Shown: positions 1-5,503 of the stretch, one piece after another | How the letters are laid out: each line of letters begins with the position of its first letter | How positions within the stretch are numbered: position 1 is the first letter of the stretch | Assembly: GCA_031293105.1 (NCBI GenBank) | Contig: JAUMSA010000234.1 | Span: 1-5,568, forward strand | Length of the DNA stretch: 5,568 nt | From: Butyricicoccus sp. | GTDB taxonomy: Bacteria; Bacillota; Clostridia; Oscillospirales; Butyricicoccaceae | Direction of reading: 5' to 3' | Position numbers and translations under genes: made by a program | Notes under the pieces: model-generated | The model's input: the letters and a program-made list of their open reading frames with translations, nothing else | Databases searched by the model: none | Told to the model about the DNA's origin: nothing

Positions 1-2
1 TC

Positions 3-9
3 GGAGGTC
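3..9 (+). promoter_or_regulatory. Ribosome binding site of the methyltransferase gene
   Basis: GGAGGTC lies just upstream of the ATG at 17, with nine bases between GGAGG and the start codon. It fixes the start of the URO-D-family gene. No promoter is visible in the 16 bases before the gene, which fits translation from a longer upstream message. Confidence 0.75.
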
Positions 10-16
10 GATCGTT

Positions 17-1051
17 ATGAAGAGAAATATGGAACAGTGGACTCGCGAATTGCTGGAAGCTAAAACGAAAAAAGCGCTGCCGGTGCTTTCTTTCCCGTGC
101 ATTCAACTTCTGGACATTACCGTAAAGGAACTGATTTCGGACAGCGACCTGCAGGCGCGCGGCATGAAAGCAGTTGCCGACCGGACCCCCAACGCGGGCG
201 GCGCCGTCAGCCTGATGGACTTGTCTCTGGAAGCGGAATGCTTTGGCGCCCCCATCCGGGTATCGGACGATGAGGTGCCGACGGTAACCGGTCCGGTTAT
301 CTCCACCGAGGTCGAGGAGGACGAGCGCATGGAGCAGGCCGAGGCGCTCCAAGTACCGTCCATTGGTGCAGGCCGCACCCAGATTTACATTGACGCTATC
401 GAAAAGGCCCTGGGCCTGATCGAGGACCGTCCGGTCTTTGCGGGCGTTATCGGGCCGTTCTCGCTGGCAGGCCGCCTGCTGGACGTTACCCAGTCGCTGA
501 TTTATTGCTACGAAGAGCCGGATATGGTGCATGTTGTGCTGGAAAAGTGCACCCAGTTCATCACCGAGTACATCAAGGCGTACAAGGCCATCGGTGCAAA
601 CGGCGTCGTCATCGCCGAGCCGCTGGCTGGTCTGCTGTCCCCGACGCTTGCGCAGGAGTTCTCGGGTGATTATTGCAAGCGCATCGTGCAGGCCGTACGC
701 GATGAGAATTTTGCCGTCATCTTCCACAACTGCGGCAATACGGCCAACATTACGATGGATTCCATCTTCTCCTGCGGCGCAAACGCCTATCACTTCGGCA
801 ATGCGGTTGATATGGCCGAGATCATGGAAAAGGCGCCGGCGGACATCATCTGCATGGGCAACATCGACCCGGCGGGCGAGTTCCGCAACGGTACGCCGGA
901 ATCCATCCGTGCAAAGACGCTGGAAGTCATGGGCAAGTGCTGCAGCCATCCGAATTTTGTCATCTCCTCGGGCTGCGACATCCCGCCGCTTTCGAGCTGG
1001 GACAACATCGACGCTTTCTTTGCAGCAGTGGACGAGTTTTACGGACGCTAA
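17..1051 (+). CDS. MtaA/CmuA-like corrinoid methyltransferase (uroporphyrinogen decarboxylase superfamily)
   Basis: The 344-residue protein has the length and layout of the URO-D-fold methyltransferases (MtaA, MtbA, CmuA C-terminal half). These are cytoplasmic enzymes that move a methyl group between a methylated corrinoid protein and a thiol or other acceptor. The key visible signature is the zinc-ligand set H-x-C...C: His237 and Cys239 in FHNCGN, and Cys320 in SSGCDIPP. The N-terminal part carries MDLSLEAECFG (about 68-77) and DDEVPTV (about 84-90), typical of this branch. The MRQAGRY motif of true HemE is absent, so haem-pathway uroporphyrinogen decarboxylase is unlikely. The start is set by GGAGG at 3-7, nine bases before ATG; Met5 is a weaker alternative. 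With no room for a promoter in the window, it is probably the last gene of an operon whose other members (corrinoid protein, substrate methyltransferase, reductive activase) would lie to the left. The methyl donor and acceptor cannot be told from sequence. Confidence 0.88.
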   Translation: MKRNMEQWTRELLEAKTKKALPVLSFPCIQLLDITVKELISDSDLQARGMKAVADRTPNAGGAVSLMDLSLEAECFGAPIRVSDDEVPTVTGPVISTEVEEDERMEQAEALQVPSIGAGRTQIYIDAIEKALGLIEDRPVFAGVIGPFSLAGRLLDVTQSLIYCYEEPDMVHVVLEKCTQFITEYIKAYKAIGANGVVIAEPLAGLLSPTLAQEFSGDYCKRIVQAVRDENFAVIFHNCGNTANITMDSIFSCGANAYHFGNAVDMAEIMEKAPADIICMGNIDPAGEFRNGTPESIRAKTLEVMGKCCSHPNFVISSGCDIPPLSSWDNIDAFFAAVDEFYGR

Positions 1052-1053
1052 AG

Positions 1054-1086
1054 AAAAAAGTCAGGCGATTTCGCCTGACTTTTTTT
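1054..1086. terminator. Bidirectional Rho-independent terminator between convergent genes
   Basis: The stem GTCAGGCG (1060-1067) pairs perfectly with CGCCTGAC (1072-1079) around an ATTT loop. It is flanked by six A on the left (1054-1059) and seven T on the right (1080-1086). The same hairpin therefore gives a T-tract on both strands and can end both the plus-strand methyltransferase message (stop at 1051) and the minus-strand AraC-family message (stop at 1110). Confidence 0.92.
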
Positions 1087-1090
1087 CGGG

Positions 1091-1124
1091 CCGCCGGGGT
1101 TCCCGGCGGTTATTTTGTCTTTTT
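1091..1124. terminator. Second GC-rich hairpin abutting the AraC-family stop codon
   Basis: CCGCCGGG (1091-1098) pairs perfectly with CCCGGCGG (1102-1109) around a three-base loop. On the plus strand it is followed by a T-rich run (1110-1124), so it could act as a backup terminator for transcripts passing the first hairpin. The T-rich part overlaps the last codons of the opposite-strand regulator gene. On the minus strand the stem starts at the base right after the TAA stop codon and is not followed by T, so there it is more likely a 3'-end stabilising stem ahead of the bidirectional terminator. Confidence 0.6.
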
Positions 1125-2303
1125 GGAGCGGCTTTCCCGGTATTTTCCGGGCGCGACTCCGGTCTGCTTTTTAAAGATACGGGTAAAGTAGCTCTGGTCG
1201 TCAAAGCCGACCGCGCAGGCGATTTCGGCAATGGAAGTGCCGGTCGAGCGCAGCAGGACCTTGCTGCGCTCGATGCGCAGACGGTTGACGTATTCGGTGA
1301 ACGTACAGCCCAGTTCCTCCTTGATGATGCGGCAGAAATAGGACTTGGACAGATACACCTGCTCGGCCACCTGGTCGAGTGAAAGCTTGTCGGCCAGGTG
1401 CTCTTTGATGTACGCCGTGGTCTTGAAGATCACGTTTTGATGCTTGATGTCGTTGAAGTCAAACACAAAGCTGACAAACTTATGTAAGATCGCCCCCACC
1501 CAGCGGTTGAGCACCTCCGGGGTGGTGAAGGAATCGACCTGCTGTTCATAGCGGCAGCACAGGTTGAAAATTTCGTCCACGTCCGCGCCGCCGTCAATGG
1601 CTGCCCGGCTCATCAGAACCAGCAGCTCGCGGACGCGTGCCTTGATGATGTTCAGATCATTGCCGGCAATGCAGTACAGATGCATAAGCAACTCGTTGAG
1701 CAGACCCTGTGCGGCCTCCTTATCGCCCGAGCGCACATGCTCCTGTAAGCGGCGTTCGGTCTCGATCGGATAGGTGCGCGGCCCGGCTTCGTCGGACGAA
1801 AGGTCATACATCATTTGCAGCATGTCGGCCTGGCTGCCCGAATCGACGTCAGGCGGCAGCGAATCGAGCGCAAACGAGGACACGGCGGCGGCGACAATCT
1901 CGCTGAGCGAGCGGGTTTGGGCCGTGGTCAGACGCGGCACGTCATCGAGCGGGTCGGGCTCGGCCAACGGGTCCTCAAAGGGGTCGTCCTCACTGTTGGT
2001 CATGATGATCGGGCCGATGATGATGCAATACTGCATGGTTTCCCCGGTTTGAAGTGGCGGGGTGGCGATGAATGTCAGGCCGCGCGGACAATAATAGATG
2101 TACTTGCCGTCCCACCGTTCGGCTTCATAGGCACCGTATAAATGGGTGTTGTAAGCGCTGCAAGTGGAAGGATGCAGACTGCAATCCAGATGAAAGGGCG
2201 GCAGACAAAACTCCTGCTTGCCGATGTCAAGCAGCGTGGTATGGACGCCGGTTAAAGTTTGGATATGCTGGCAAAGATGCAGGCAGCGATCATATAATTC
2301 CAT
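1110..2303 (-). CDS. AraC-family transcriptional regulator with PocR-like sensor domain
   Basis: This 397-residue protein ends in a standard AraC/XylS DNA-binding domain (about 293-393). Its two helix-turn-helix units are around LSLDQVAEQVYLSKSYFCRI (about 307-326) and TSIAEIACAVGFDDQSYFTR (about 356-375). The N-terminal 105 residues resemble the PocR ligand-sensing domain: cysteines at 41, 48 and 72, the strand-turn YIYYCPRGL (68-76) and a hydrophobic IIIGPIIM ending. The middle (about 190-280) is helical, with IKARVRELLVLMSRAAIDGG, as in PocR-type regulators. An acidic, proline-rich insert (about 104-123) separates sensor and middle regions. The start at 2303 is preferred because GCGAGGT lies seven bases upstream. 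A longer frame from 2348 has no ribosome binding site and its ATG lies inside a hairpin stem. It is convergent with the MtaA-like gene and downstream of the DUF1846 gene on the same strand. The likely role is a ligand-responsive activator of a nearby operon; the ligand is unknown. Confidence 0.85.
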   Translation of the reverse strand: MELYDRCLHLCQHIQTLTGVHTTLLDIGKQEFCLPPFHLDCSLHPSTCSAYNTHLYGAYEAERWDGKYIYYCPRGLTFIATPPLQTGETMQYCIIIGPIIMTNSEDDPFEDPLAEPDPLDDVPRLTTAQTRSLSEIVAAAVSSFALDSLPPDVDSGSQADMLQMMYDLSSDEAGPRTYPIETERRLQEHVRSGDKEAAQGLLNELLMHLYCIAGNDLNIIKARVRELLVLMSRAAIDGGADVDEIFNLCCRYEQQVDSFTTPEVLNRWVGAILHKFVSFVFDFNDIKHQNVIFKTTAYIKEHLADKLSLDQVAEQVYLSKSYFCRIIKEELGCTFTEYVNRLRIERSKVLLRSTGTSIAEIACAVGFDDQSYFTRIFKKQTGVAPGKYRESRSKKTK

Positions 2304-2310
2304 AAAAGGG

Positions 2311-2317
2311 ACCTCGC
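2311..2317 (-). promoter_or_regulatory. Ribosome binding site deciding the AraC-family start
   Basis: On the minus strand GCGAGGT stands seven bases before the ATG at 2303-2301. The in-frame ATG 45 bases upstream has no purine-rich motif in front of it. This supports the 397-residue protein over a 412-residue one. Confidence 0.7.
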
Positions 2318-2332
2318 TTCCATCGGAGGGAT

Positions 2333-2369
2333 GAGAAGAAAGCGGCATGACGCACAGGCATCATGCCGC
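2333..2369 (-). terminator. Weak terminator or attenuator hairpin between the DUF1846 and AraC-family genes
   Basis: GCGGCATGA (2342-2350) and TCATGCCGC (2361-2369) form a perfect nine-base stem around a ten-base loop. In the minus-strand message it lies just after the DUF1846 stop codon (2393) and is followed by an interrupted T-tract (TTTCTTCTC). This is weaker than the other terminators in the window, so partial read-through into the regulator gene is plausible. I see no convincing separate promoter for the regulator in the 89-base gap. Confidence 0.55.
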
Positions 2370-2392
2370 CATGTTTCAAAAAAGGCTGGACT

Positions 2393-3877
2393 TTACTTGT
2401 GATAGAGCTTCTTAGTCTGATGGACCGGCGAGCAGGTTAGGTTCATCCCTAACTTTTTGAACACGCCGTCATCGACCTGGGCCAGGATGACCGAAGAATG
2501 CACTTCCGAACCCTTGAGGGCGCCCAGCTGCTGCATTGCCAGATCGGCCGCCGGGTTGGTGGCTGCCGAGATGGACAGGGCAATGAGCACTTCATCGGTG
2601 TGCAGACGCGGGTTGTGGTTGCCCAGGCCACGGATCTTCAGCCGCTGGATGGGCTCAATAATCAGCGGCGGCAGCAGGTGCAGCTCATCGGGCAGACCGG
2701 CCAGATGTTTGAGGGCATTGAGCAGCGCAGCGGCCGAAGCGCCCAGCAGCGACGAGGTGCGGCCGGTGACAATGGTGCCGTCCGGCAGTTCGATAGCTGC
2801 CGCCGGGTTGCCGGTCTCCTCGGCCTTCTTTTCGGCCACGGCAATGACCGGACGGTCGGCCGGCGAGATCTTGGCCTGGTTCATGAGCAGTTCGATCTTA
2901 TGCGCACAGCTTTCATCGGCGCGGCCCATGCGGGCGTCGCACCGGGCCTGATAGTAGCGGCGGATGATCTCCTGACAGGAGGCTGCCCGGCAAACTTCGT
3001 CGTCCAAAATGCAATTGCCCGCCATGTTGACACCCATATCGGTCGGCGAATGGTAGGGGCTTTCCCCGGCGATCTTTTCAAAGATGGCGTTGACGACCGG
3101 GAAAATCTCGACGTCGCGGTTGTAGTTGACCGTCGTGACACCATAGGTCTCCAGATGGAAGGGGTCGATCATGTTGACGTCGTTGAGGTCGGCCGTAGCC
3201 GCTTCATAGGCCAGGTTGACCGGATGCTTGAGCGGCAGGTTCCAGATCGGGAAGGTCTCGAACTTGGCATAGCCGGCCGAAACACCGCGCTTGTATTCGT
3301 GGTAGAGCTGGGACAGGCAGGTTGCCATCTTGCCCGAACCCGGGCCGGGTGCGGTGACCACGACGAGCGGGCGGGAGGTTTCGATGTATTCGTTGCGGCC
3401 ATAGCCCTCGTCGGATACGATTAGGGGGACATTGCTCGGATATCCGGCGATCGGATAATGGGTATAGACCGGCACGCCCAGGGCAATCAGCCGCTTTTTG
3501 AAGGCGTCGGCCGCAGCCTGTCCGGCATATTGGGTGATGGCTACGCTACCAACGTACAGCCCAATGCCGCGAAACGCATCGATCAGGCGCAGTACGTCCA
3601 TGTCGTAGGTGATGCCGATGTCGGCGCGGACCTTGTTCTTTTCAATGTCGCCCGCCGAAATGACGATGACGATTTCAGCGTCGTCTTTCAGCTGGGTCAG
3701 CATGCGCACCTTGCTATCGGGTGCAAAGCCGGGCAGCACACGGGACGCATGGTAATCGTCAAACAGCTTGCCGCCAAACTCCAGATAAAGTTTGCCGCCA
3801 AACTGCGCGATGCGCTCCTTGATGTGCGCCGACTGCATGGCGAGGTATTTGTCGTTGTCAAAACCGATTTGTTTCAT
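2393..3877 (-). CDS. DUF1846 (UPF0371) family protein of unknown function
   Basis: The 494-residue protein matches the DUF1846/UPF0371 family in length and landmarks. The N-terminus has IGFDNDKYLAMQS (4-16) and LYLEFGGKLFDDYHASRVLPGF spread over 30-51. Next come EIVIVISAGDIE (68-79) and the glycine-rich APGPGSGKMAT (176-186). The C-terminal half carries LPDGTIVTGRTSSLLGASAA (364-383) and NHNPRLHTDE (420-429). The glycine-rich loop resembles a nucleotide-binding P-loop but has Pro where the first Gly of GxxxxGK would be, so nucleotide binding is only a possibility. No signal peptide or membrane segment is seen, so it is probably cytoplasmic. The biochemical role is not known to me. The start at 3877 is chosen because AGGGGG lies seven bases upstream; a 12-residue extension to 3913 begins about where transcription from the promoter should start, so it is unlikely. 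It is the first gene of a leftward unit that may extend into the AraC-family gene. Confidence 0.9.
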   Translation of the reverse strand: MKQIGFDNDKYLAMQSAHIKERIAQFGGKLYLEFGGKLFDDYHASRVLPGFAPDSKVRMLTQLKDDAEIVIVISAGDIEKNKVRADIGITYDMDVLRLIDAFRGIGLYVGSVAITQYAGQAAADAFKKRLIALGVPVYTHYPIAGYPSNVPLIVSDEGYGRNEYIETSRPLVVVTAPGPGSGKMATCLSQLYHEYKRGVSAGYAKFETFPIWNLPLKHPVNLAYEAATADLNDVNMIDPFHLETYGVTTVNYNRDVEIFPVVNAIFEKIAGESPYHSPTDMGVNMAGNCILDDEVCRAASCQEIIRRYYQARCDARMGRADESCAHKIELLMNQAKISPADRPVIAVAEKKAEETGNPAAAIELPDGTIVTGRTSSLLGASAAALLNALKHLAGLPDELHLLPPLIIEPIQRLKIRGLGNHNPRLHTDEVLIALSISAATNPAADLAMQQLGALKGSEVHSSVILAQVDDGVFKKLGMNLTCSPVHQTKKLYHK

Positions 3878-3884
3878 ACACGTT

Positions 3885-3890
3885 CCCCCT
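3885..3890 (-). promoter_or_regulatory. Ribosome binding site of the DUF1846 gene
   Basis: AGGGGG on the minus strand lies seven bases before the ATG at 3877. It supports this start over the in-frame ATG at 3913, which lies within a few bases of the predicted transcription start. Confidence 0.7.
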
Positions 3891-3918
3891 GCGATCTTCA
3901 AATTAATTCTCACCCTCT

Positions 3919-3947
3919 ATTGTAATGAATTTTTGGCTTCTTTACAA
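3919..3947 (-). promoter_or_regulatory. Sigma-A-type promoter of the DUF1846 gene
   Basis: On the minus strand the -35 element TTGTAA (3947-3942) and the -10 element TACAAT (3924-3919) are separated by exactly 17 bases. Transcription would start near 3912, giving a leader of roughly 35 bases before the ATG at 3877. It diverges from the LRR-gene promoter, with 58 bases between the two -35 elements. Confidence 0.75.
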
Positions 3948-4005
3948 GACTTCGCCGTAATTTCTTTGCCGCACTTTGCACAGCTTGTGGGAAAAGGGAA
4001 TTTCA

Positions 4006-4035
4006 TTGACAAATCGAAAAACGACGTTGTACAAT
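4006..4035 (+). promoter_or_regulatory. Sigma-A-type promoter of the LRR surface-protein gene
   Basis: A perfect -35 box TTGACA (4006-4011) is followed after 18 bases by TACAAT (4030-4035). Transcription would begin near 4042, about 27 bases before the ATG at 4069. This rules out in-frame start codons further upstream, such as the one at 3976, because they lie before the promoter. It is the closest match to consensus in the window and suggests fairly strong expression. Confidence 0.82.
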
Positions 4036-4056
4036 ATACACATAAATAAAAGGAAA

Positions 4057-4065
4057 AGAGGGAAG
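4057..4065 (+). promoter_or_regulatory. Ribosome binding site of the LRR surface-protein gene
   Basis: AGAGGGAAG lies just before the ATG at 4069, with about six bases between AGAGGG and the start codon. Together with the promoter position it sets the translation start. Confidence 0.7.
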
Positions 4066-4068
4066 TAT

Positions 4069-5457
4069 ATGCAAACAAATGTCAAAAAAACGCTGCGCGC
4101 CAGCATGCTGGCAGCACTGTGCGCTGTGATGTGCTGCTTTTCGGCGGCTGCGCTGACCGAGGGGGACTGGGAGTATCAGCTGCTGGGCAACGAAGCGCAG
4201 ATCACCGGTTACAACGGCGCCGGCGGCGACATTGTCATCCCGTCGTCGATCGGCGGCGCAACGGTGACGGAGATCACAGATATTTGGAAGATGTTCTCGC
4301 ACAAGGCGACCTCGATCACCTATCCCGGCACGATCAAGGAAGCGAATTTCTACTGCTCGCATGGATGGGAAGAATTGGAGAGCGTCACATTCAGCGAGGG
4401 CGTGGAGAGCATAACCGATGGCAGTATTATGCAAGAATTTCCCAATTTGACGGAGATCCATTTACCTTCCACACTCCAGTCGATCAGCGATCACGCCTTC
4501 CGCAATACCGGCATCAAGCATATCACGCTGCCGGCGAGTGTCAAGACGATCGGGGACAGTGCGTTTTCGGGTTCTGCGCTCGAGAGCGCAGACCTGAGCG
4601 CCTTGCGGAACGCTGAGCTTGGTAGGGGCCTGTTCGAGAATTGCAAACAACTGACCGAGATCAAACTTCCACCCGATCTCCAAACCATTCCGCAGAGCCT
4701 GGCAGAATATTGCGACAACCTGCAACACATCGACATCCCGGCGTCGGTCACGGTGATCAAAAACGTGGCTTTTCGGGGATGTGACCTGCGGCAGGTCTAT
4801 CTGCCGGCCGGACTGAAGGACACCGGCGCGGGCACATTCAACGACAATCCGAACCTGACCGAGCTGATCATCCCGTACGGTGTGACCTCGGCCAGCTCGG
4901 GCGGCAGCTACAGCTTTGGTCTGGCAAGAGATTGCGAAAACCTCCGGGCGGTCTACGTGCCGGATACCGTAACAACAATGGGTGTCAGCTTCATCAAAGA
5001 CAGCCCGAACGCGATCGTCTACTGCGGCGCAGGCTCGTACGCCGAGTCGTTCTGTAAGGAATACAAGATCTCCTACAAGATCGACCCTTCGGTCAATGCC
5101 ACCGTCCATGTGCTTTACAACGGCAAGCGCATCTCCTTCGGCGACCAGGGGCAGAACCCGGTGATCGAAAACGGGCGCACGCTGGTGCCGCTGCGCGCGA
5201 TTTTTGAAACCATGGGCGCAACCGTTGGCTGGGATGCGGCGACCTCTACCGTCACCGCCACCCGCGGCAGCACGACCATCCAGTTGACACTGGGCAGCCA
5301 GACGCTGTACAAAAACGGCGTGGCTGCTGCCACCCTTGATGTACCCGCCAAGACGCTCAACAGCCGTACGGTCGTTCCGGCCCGCGCGGTTGCGGAAGCG
5401 TTCGGCGCAAGCGTTGGCTGGAATGCTGCCGGCCAGATCGTGACGATCGACGAATAA
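4069..5457 (+). CDS. Secreted BspA-type LRR protein with copper-amine-oxidase-like stalk domain
   Basis: This 462-residue protein begins with a signal peptide: basic MQTNVKKTLR, a hydrophobic core (about 11-24) and small residues SAAAL, with cleavage likely near 28-29. Residues about 53-330 hold roughly eleven BspA-type (LRR_5) repeats of about 23 residues, each with a pattern like ITLPASVKTIGDSAF; clear units start near 106, 130, 152, 198, 221, 243 and 266. The array ends in YCGAGSYAESFCKEYKISY, a common cap for such arrays. The C-terminus (about 346-462) is a stalk domain related to the copper amine oxidase N-terminal domain. It is built of two halves marked by RTLVPLRAI (370-378) with GATVGWD, and RTVVPARAV (433-441) with GASVGWN. 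No sortase motif, SLH domain or C-terminal membrane segment is seen, so how it stays on the cell, if it does, is unclear. The likely role is extracellular binding or adhesion. It has its own promoter and terminator. Confidence 0.88.
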   Translation: MQTNVKKTLRASMLAALCAVMCCFSAAALTEGDWEYQLLGNEAQITGYNGAGGDIVIPSSIGGATVTEITDIWKMFSHKATSITYPGTIKEANFYCSHGWEELESVTFSEGVESITDGSIMQEFPNLTEIHLPSTLQSISDHAFRNTGIKHITLPASVKTIGDSAFSGSALESADLSALRNAELGRGLFENCKQLTEIKLPPDLQTIPQSLAEYCDNLQHIDIPASVTVIKNVAFRGCDLRQVYLPAGLKDTGAGTFNDNPNLTELIIPYGVTSASSGGSYSFGLARDCENLRAVYVPDTVTTMGVSFIKDSPNAIVYCGAGSYAESFCKEYKISYKIDPSVNATVHVLYNGKRISFGDQGQNPVIENGRTLVPLRAIFETMGATVGWDAATSTVTATRGSTTIQLTLGSQTLYKNGVAAATLDVPAKTLNSRTVVPARAVAEAFGASVGWNAAGQIVTIDE

Positions 5458-5460
5458 CCC

Positions 5461-5472
5461 TTGCATATGCAA
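5461..5472. repeat. Perfect 12-base palindrome TTGCATATGCAA
   Basis: TTGCATATGCAA begins three bases after the LRR stop codon and overlaps the first two bases of the terminator stem. It is exactly self-complementary. It could be a protein-binding site or chance; I see no second copy in the window. Confidence 0.35.
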
Positions 5473-5503
5473 ACAGCCCTTCCGGTCGGAAGGGCTGTTT
5501 TTT
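5471..5503 (+). terminator. Strong Rho-independent terminator after the LRR gene
   Basis: AAACAGCCCTTCC (5471-5483) pairs perfectly over 13 bases with GGAAGGGCTGTTT (5488-5500) around a GGTC loop and runs into a T-tract ending at 5503. It lies 13 bases after the stop codon. The A-run on its left side would also provide a short T-tract on the minus strand, so it may work in both directions. Confidence 0.93.

Noticed and set aside
531..1382. Long plus-strand open frame across the end of the methyltransferase gene
   Set aside because: It lies in another frame of the methyltransferase gene, runs through the bidirectional terminator into the antisense of the regulator, and gives an Arg/Ser-rich low-complexity protein without a recognisable domain. 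It is a GC-rich shadow frame.
2304..2348. Fifteen-residue N-terminal extension of the AraC-family regulator
   Set aside because: There is no ribosome binding site in front of the ATG at 2348, that codon lies within a hairpin stem, and the internal ATG at 2303 has GCGAGGT at good spacing.
2498..3424. Plus-strand open frame of 308 codons antisense to DUF1846
   Set aside because: The opposite strand encodes a well-recognised family protein over the whole length. The antisense translation shows no known domain, and no ribosome binding site or promoter is apparent. Long antisense frames are common in GC-rich genes.
3976..4068. Upstream extension of the LRR protein by 31 residues
   Set aside because: The extension would start before the TTGACA/TACAAT promoter and would place a hydrophilic, basic stretch ahead of the signal peptide. 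The ATG at 4069 has a good ribosome binding site.
4462..5472. Minus-strand open frame of 336 codons antisense to the LRR gene
   Set aside because: It mirrors the repeat-rich LRR gene, begins inside the terminator/palindrome region and has an Arg/Asp/Val-rich composition typical of antisense frames. The sense strand has a promoter, signal peptide and recognised domains.
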